Shown here piece after piece: positions 52,841-57,311 of a stretch of 57,311 nucleotides of DNA. The notes beneath the pieces are model-generated. The model had not been told where the DNA came from. It worked only from the letters and a program-made list of their open reading frames with translations, and made no database searches. The stretch comes from Nemertoderma westbladi (Eukaryota; Xenacoelomorpha; Nemertodermatida; Nemertodermatidae). The translations under genes were made by a program, and so were the position numbers. Where the stretch lies: NCBI GenBank assembly GCA_032718475.1, contig JAUCBJ010007786.1:1-57311 (forward strand). The letters are read 5' to 3'. Every line of letters starts with the position of its first letter. The first letter of the stretch is position 1.

Positions 52841-53831
52841 TAATATACTACTAACTTCCCTATTAGGCTAGATATTGTTAATCCGCCGAGATAAGGTATT
52901 ATTCTCCGAGGCTATCAAATGTGTTACTGGATTATCCCTATATGCACTTTGTCACCCCAGAAACCAATATATCACAATATTAGCCATCAGCCGTATAACG
53001 GCAGTAATTATCACCCTCCAATGAAGGGGACTGCTACCCAGCAAAGTCAAGGCATTCCAAAAACCCAGCAACAAAAATAATGAATTTGGCTCCAAAAATT
53101 CTGAACCATGACCAAATTTATGACAAATATACTTTATATATTTTATCACAAATATAATACGGTGCGGATTCCATACACAAAAACACTCCAAAATAGCTTT
53201 ATTTTATGTCGTCGGTGGTATAGCATGAACAATCGCTAGTTTGGTGCTAGGCCTATAAATTATAATGTAGGCCTATGCCTATTATTTGTGGTACCGGTAG
53301 GGGCCTAGATTAATTTTGGTGATAGATTCAGCATTTTGGTGATTTAGTCAATATTATTGTACTGGTATTTTATTTTAGTGATGATTTAGTATCTTTAGTG
53401 AAGGATTCAATATTTTTGGTAATAAATTTATTATTTGGCGTAAAACTATTAAGTTTACTCCCCTAGTGAAAAATTTAATATATTTTGTTATTTTTTTCAA
53501 TAAATTTGGTGTTTTTTTTAATGAATAAATTCGATACATATGCACTACTGTATTATTGGTGATTTTCTCGTTATTATTTGGTCTTTAAATACAAACTATA
53601 TACAAAATTAAACACAGTCAATTAACAGCCAAATGTGAACTAAGTTAAATTCTATGCGGTTGAAAAGTGTTCCGGTACCACAACCCAGAACCGGTACCGG
53701 TTCCGGTACCAAAACCTCGGTTTCTATCAATCGTTTTATATTTCATAATTTTTCTTTCCAGATATCAGAAGAAGAAGAGCACAAGAAACTCTTATTCTGT
53801 GAGATGCAGGAGTATATATGTAATGAACATC
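52841..53831. other. AT-rich DNA with degenerate ttttggtgat repeats
   Basis: 53310-53480 holds loose copies of ttttggtgat(a)ga/ttca. 53668-53715 holds clustered accggtaccggttcc. No gene recognised. Confidence 0.45.
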
Positions 53832-54547
53832 GGGAAAACAATGAGAAAACAGCGAGAAAAGAATGGGGGCAAACAGCCAGGTGGGTGATAATAACGAGAA
53901 AACAATGGGTGCAAACAGCCAGGTGGGTGATAATAACGAGAAAACAATGGGTGCAAACAGCCAGGTGGGTGATAATAACGAGAAAACAATGGGTGTAAGC
54001 AGCCAGGTGGGTGATAATAACGAAAAAAACAATGGGTGCAAACAGCCAGGTGAGTGATAATAACGAGAAAACAATGGGTGCAAACAGCCAGGTGGGTGAT
54101 AATAACGAGAAAACAATGGGTGCAAATAGCCAGGTGGGTGATAATAACGAGAAAACAATGGGTGTAAGCAGCCAGGTGGGTGATAATAACGAGAAAACAA
54201 TGGGTGAAGCAGCCAGGTGGGTGATAATACGAGAAAACAATGGGGGCAAACAGCCAGGTGGGTGATAATAACGAGAAAACAATGGGTGTAAGCAGCCAGG
54301 TGGGTGATAATAACGAGAATACAATGGGTGCAAACAGCCAGGTGGGTGATAATAACGAGAAAACAATGGGTGCAAACAGCCAGGTGAGTGATAATAACGA
54401 GAATACAATGGGTGCAAACAGCCAGGTGAGTGATAATAACGAGAATACAATGGGTGCAAACAGCCAGGTGAGTGATAATAACGAGAATACAATGGGTGCA
54501 AACAGCCAGGTGGGTGATAATAACGAGAAAACAATGGGTGCAAACAG
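53832..54547 (+). repeat. 42-bp minisatellite
   Basis: About 17 copies of a 42-bp unit (cagccaggtgggtgataata...). The period is a multiple of three, giving long open frames with a 14-residue repeat (MGANSQVGDNNEKT) that are not taken as genes. The LTR at 54548 begins immediately after a partial unit. Confidence 0.93.
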
Positions 54548-55795
54548 TGTAAAAGCCTTTGCTGAATTGCCCCGTTATTTTTATTATCTTTTACATTAAA
54601 ATACTCTGTAGTTGATTTAATAAGTGTAAGAGACCGTATTATTGCTGTATCGGTGTTTTTAGAGGATCTAAGACCTATTTCCTCCGTATGTGTACTGTGA
54701 AAGGCATATTTTATGATTCTATGGCAATTCGTGACGCAAAGGGGTGATAGCTACTCTTGAACAGTAGTTACTATGACTACGGTTAACAGCTGACATTCAT
54801 ACGTGTTGATTTCCTTTGTTCTACGGCGTCTCTCAGTTCAGTCAGCCAATTAGAGCGTTTTTGTGGCTCCTCGTACAGAAAATTTCCGAGAAATGACGCA
54901 ATGCCTATGTGCAGTGTTTACATTCAGTCTTGAGCCAAAGAAAGAACGGCTTGGAAGTATTTTGTGCTTTACTGTTTTTTAGTCGTACACTAGTAGGTTT
55001 AATTATAAAGGGCATATATCCTTTAACTGACATATCGGCATACCTAACGACTACTGACTGATGATCATACATGCTGACTGCTGAAACATTGCAAACTCAT
55101 AGCAATCAGTGTTTTCATTGTTGTTTTATACTGCTATTTACCGTCAGTTCTTCATAATATGGTTGATGAATTATTATATTTGGAATAACGATAAACAACC
55201 CCGAAACCCAATATTCTTGATATACCGAAGGTAAGAGAGAAGGGTTACAGATAAACGATTGTGACTTATGTTAAAGTGGTTTGAAGTGAATCTAATGTTA
55301 TTTGATAGACCCTACATGAGTCAGCCTGTGTTCCTTTTATATGTGACTAAAATCAGTGAAGATTGGCAGATTAGTATGCAGTATTGTGCAGCATTGTGTA
55401 TGAGTGAGTCTGTTAAAGAAGCAATTCCTAAAGAATGCGCCATATATGTGAATTATAATTAAGCCATATCGTTGTGAGTAGTTTAAGTCATAACTCTGTT
55501 TATATAGATAAAGCGCCACGTCCTAAAGGAGCTGTTAATATTACCAAAGGTGAATAATATTGTCAGAGATTATATAATACTGTCAGTCGAATAATACATT
55601 AGGCTTACATAGCAATAAAAATTAAACCGTCGAACCCAATCTCCCGGGAATATCCAGCGGGTGAATGGTCGCGCACGGATTGGTTTCGACTAGTGTAGTA
55701 AATCAAATACTTGTCATAGACTAAAAGCAGATTTAATATCTAGAAGACATCTTAATTTGGTGGGTTAAACTGCCAAAGGTCTGAAAGCGCGAACA
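54548..55795 (+). repeat. LTR of the second BEL-type element
   Basis: Best conserved with the other LTRs over the right two thirds (55140-55795). The left third, containing the probable promoter, is strongly diverged. Confidence 0.88.
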
Positions 55796-56074
55796 TTAAA
55801 GGATATAGCTTCTTTATTGCAGTAAGCAATAAAGTCGAAAGTACCGGTCGACCGGTAACCAGTAGGCCTGACTGCCTGATCATCCGGACCGGTACCTACT
55901 TCCGTATAAGTACAGCAGTATTATTCGATTTTGATTGTTATATACCAGTAGGTCTTAATAATTAATCGGGGACGCCTGGTTTTTATTGAGATTTTACTTA
56001 TTTCTGTCAAGTTTTATTTGTTTGTAGGCCAGTATTGAACAGAAGGCGTGTAAACCTGATCAGATTGTACAGAC

Positions 56075-56648
56075 AATTTGTAGGCTGAGCTGTTGTCTGA
56101 TTGCTGTTAAGTCCGAACGAATTGCAGTGTGTGTAGAGCACTTGTCCGATTAAGTACGGTTAGGAAGTAGGGGCAGCAACGCTGTAAGGTAAACCCCCAA
56201 CTAAAGAATAAGTCGCACTACTGGGTTAGAGCGCATACTCCCTAATCATTTTGGAGTCTGCATGTCCTGTGGTTTATTTAGGCTTGAGAGTAGTCTGCCA
56301 TCGTTTAGTCTGTACTTTGTTTGTGTAGGTCTGTACGGGTAGCGTATAATTTTATTTAGATAATTTGTAGGCTGGATAGTTGTCTGGCTATTATTAAGTC
56401 TGAACGGATTGCCGCGTGTGTAGATCATCTGTCCGATTAAGTACGATTAGGCAGTAGGGGCAGCGAAGCTGTAAGGTAAACCCCCAACTAAAGAATAAGT
56501 CGCACTACTGGGTTAGAGCGCATACTCCCTAATCATTTCGGAGTCTGCATATACCGTAGTTTGTTTAGGCTTGATAGTAGTCTGTCAGTGTTCGGTCTGT
56601 ATTTTGTTTGAGTAGTTTGTACGCGTAGCGTAATATTTATTATTCAGA
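56075..56648 (+). repeat. 287-bp tandem duplication in the second leader
   Basis: Units start at about 56075 and 56362. Hairpins: GGGG-CAGC-AAC-GCTG-CCCC (56170-56198) and GGGG-CAGC-GAA-GCTG-CCCC (56457-56485). Loops are shortened to three bases while the stems are unchanged. Confidence 0.8.
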
Positions 56649-57311
56649 GTTTATGCGATTATTCGCAACATTCAAGTCCCCAAGTTTGTTCCTACAGTAA
56701 TTGTGTTTGTTATACATACCGTTATAGTTAAATTAACCTTGGTACTACACGGGCTGCTCGGCGTAGGTAAAGACTGGTGATTTTGTGCATCGGTCACTCC
56801 AGCAGATGCCGTGGTTCTTTTAGCTGTTCAAGTATATTTAACTACTGATTATTTGTTATACAAGTACTCGTACCTAATTTAGGGTTTAGTGTACCGTACT
56901 TTCCGAAGTAATTATTGTAGGCATTATATTTGTGTTGTAAAGTGGTTGATAGGCACATTCGATTAGCTCTATTAACTTCTAGGTAGGAACACTCCGTGAT
57001 ACATAACGTAGAACCTATAGCGATACGGCTATAGGTCGTCAGGCGGTGGTATTTTCCTATCTAGACAACGCAGTGTATTTACTACTACTTATTATTTCAA
57101 AACACCGTAGTACCCTGTCCGTGTAATAACCAGTTTTCTAACCCTTTGTTAGGCTGGTTTGTAGACTTCTTGTAAAATTACCCTAAAAATTCGTATTTGT
57201 GTTTTGTAAATTTTGTGTTTATTTAGAGATTGTAATCTCACCCGAATTGTACGTAATTTGTAGTATTAAGTAACTTAGGTAAAATTAGTAATATTTGTTT
57301 TAGTGTCTATA

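Larger units (their letters stand above)
54548..57311 (+). mobile_element. Second BEL-type element: LTR and leader, runs off the window
   Basis: LTR 54548-55795 (TGTAAAAGC...GCGCGAACA, 1248 bp) is clearly related to but more diverged from the 1920/13572 LTRs. The leader 55796-57311 follows the 3096-4720 leader nearly throughout, including the duplicated unit and the hairpins. Coding parts lie outside the window. Confidence 0.88.

Noticed and set aside
52952-53191. 79-codon minus-strand ORF with an LLGSSPLHW stretch
   Set aside because: No start context, domain or neighbouring support; probably repeat-derived.
53736-54543. Minus-strand ORFs of 154 and 266 codons
   Set aside because: Produced by the 42-bp minisatellite, whose period is divisible by three.

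Overview
This is an animal (metazoan) nuclear segment of an AT-rich, intron-rich and very repeat-rich genome. It holds a multi-exon astacin-type protease gene with ShK and LDL-receptor-A domains, an N-WASP-type gene, tRNA-derived SINEs, several non-LTR retrotransposon families, DNA transposons and MITEs, foldback elements and many minisatellites. Very frequent taggcct and accggt words and the domain make-up suggest a marine invertebrate, perhaps a deuterostome; the sequence alone does not settle the taxon.

Layout. 1-1919: AT-rich DNA and the 3' end of an antisense CR1-like LINE. 1920-14757: a 12.8 kb LTR element of BEL/Pao descent with near-identical 1.18 kb LTRs (about six substitutions and one 10-bp indel). 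It has a 2.3 kb leader with conserved hairpins, a gag N-terminal ORF, a 1357-codon gag-protease ORF from which reverse transcriptase and most of RNase H are deleted in frame, no integrase, and an unrecognised 376-codon ORF3 followed by a decayed coiled-coil/basic tail. 15494-34902: eight exons of the astacin-like secreted metalloprotease gene (+ strand). All splice phases agree and the last exon carries the stop. Its introns hold a foldback element with a 420-bp tandem unit and a 43-bp minisatellite, a retroelement remnant, RTE-like LINEs each followed by a tandem array, another LINE, two SINEs and a CR1-like LINE.

34903-36686: palindrome-rich spacer. 36687-38264: an intact intronless N-WASP-like gene (WH1, CRIB, proline-rich, two WH2, acidic tail). 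38536-39926: a mariner/IS630-like transposon with a dead transposase. 40415-42653: two MITEs, one Harbinger-like with a TAA target duplication. 43476-44015 (-): an unrecognised acidic/serine-rich ORF. 44259-50010: foldback elements with homopolymer C/G tracts, a palindrome TGTTCTAGAACA repeated many times, and a recent 919-bp tandem duplication. 50363-50622: possible first exon of an unknown gene. 51667-52840 (-): RTE-like LINE. 53832-54547: 42-bp minisatellite into whose end a second, diverged BEL-type element (LTR plus leader) is inserted; it runs off the window.

The host genes are independent units. Most other content is transposon-derived and nested. Two themes stand out: the helper-dependent-looking BEL derivative with its structured leader, cluster of perfect splice-donor motifs and novel ORF3; and the repeated association of LINE 3' ends with minisatellite arrays.
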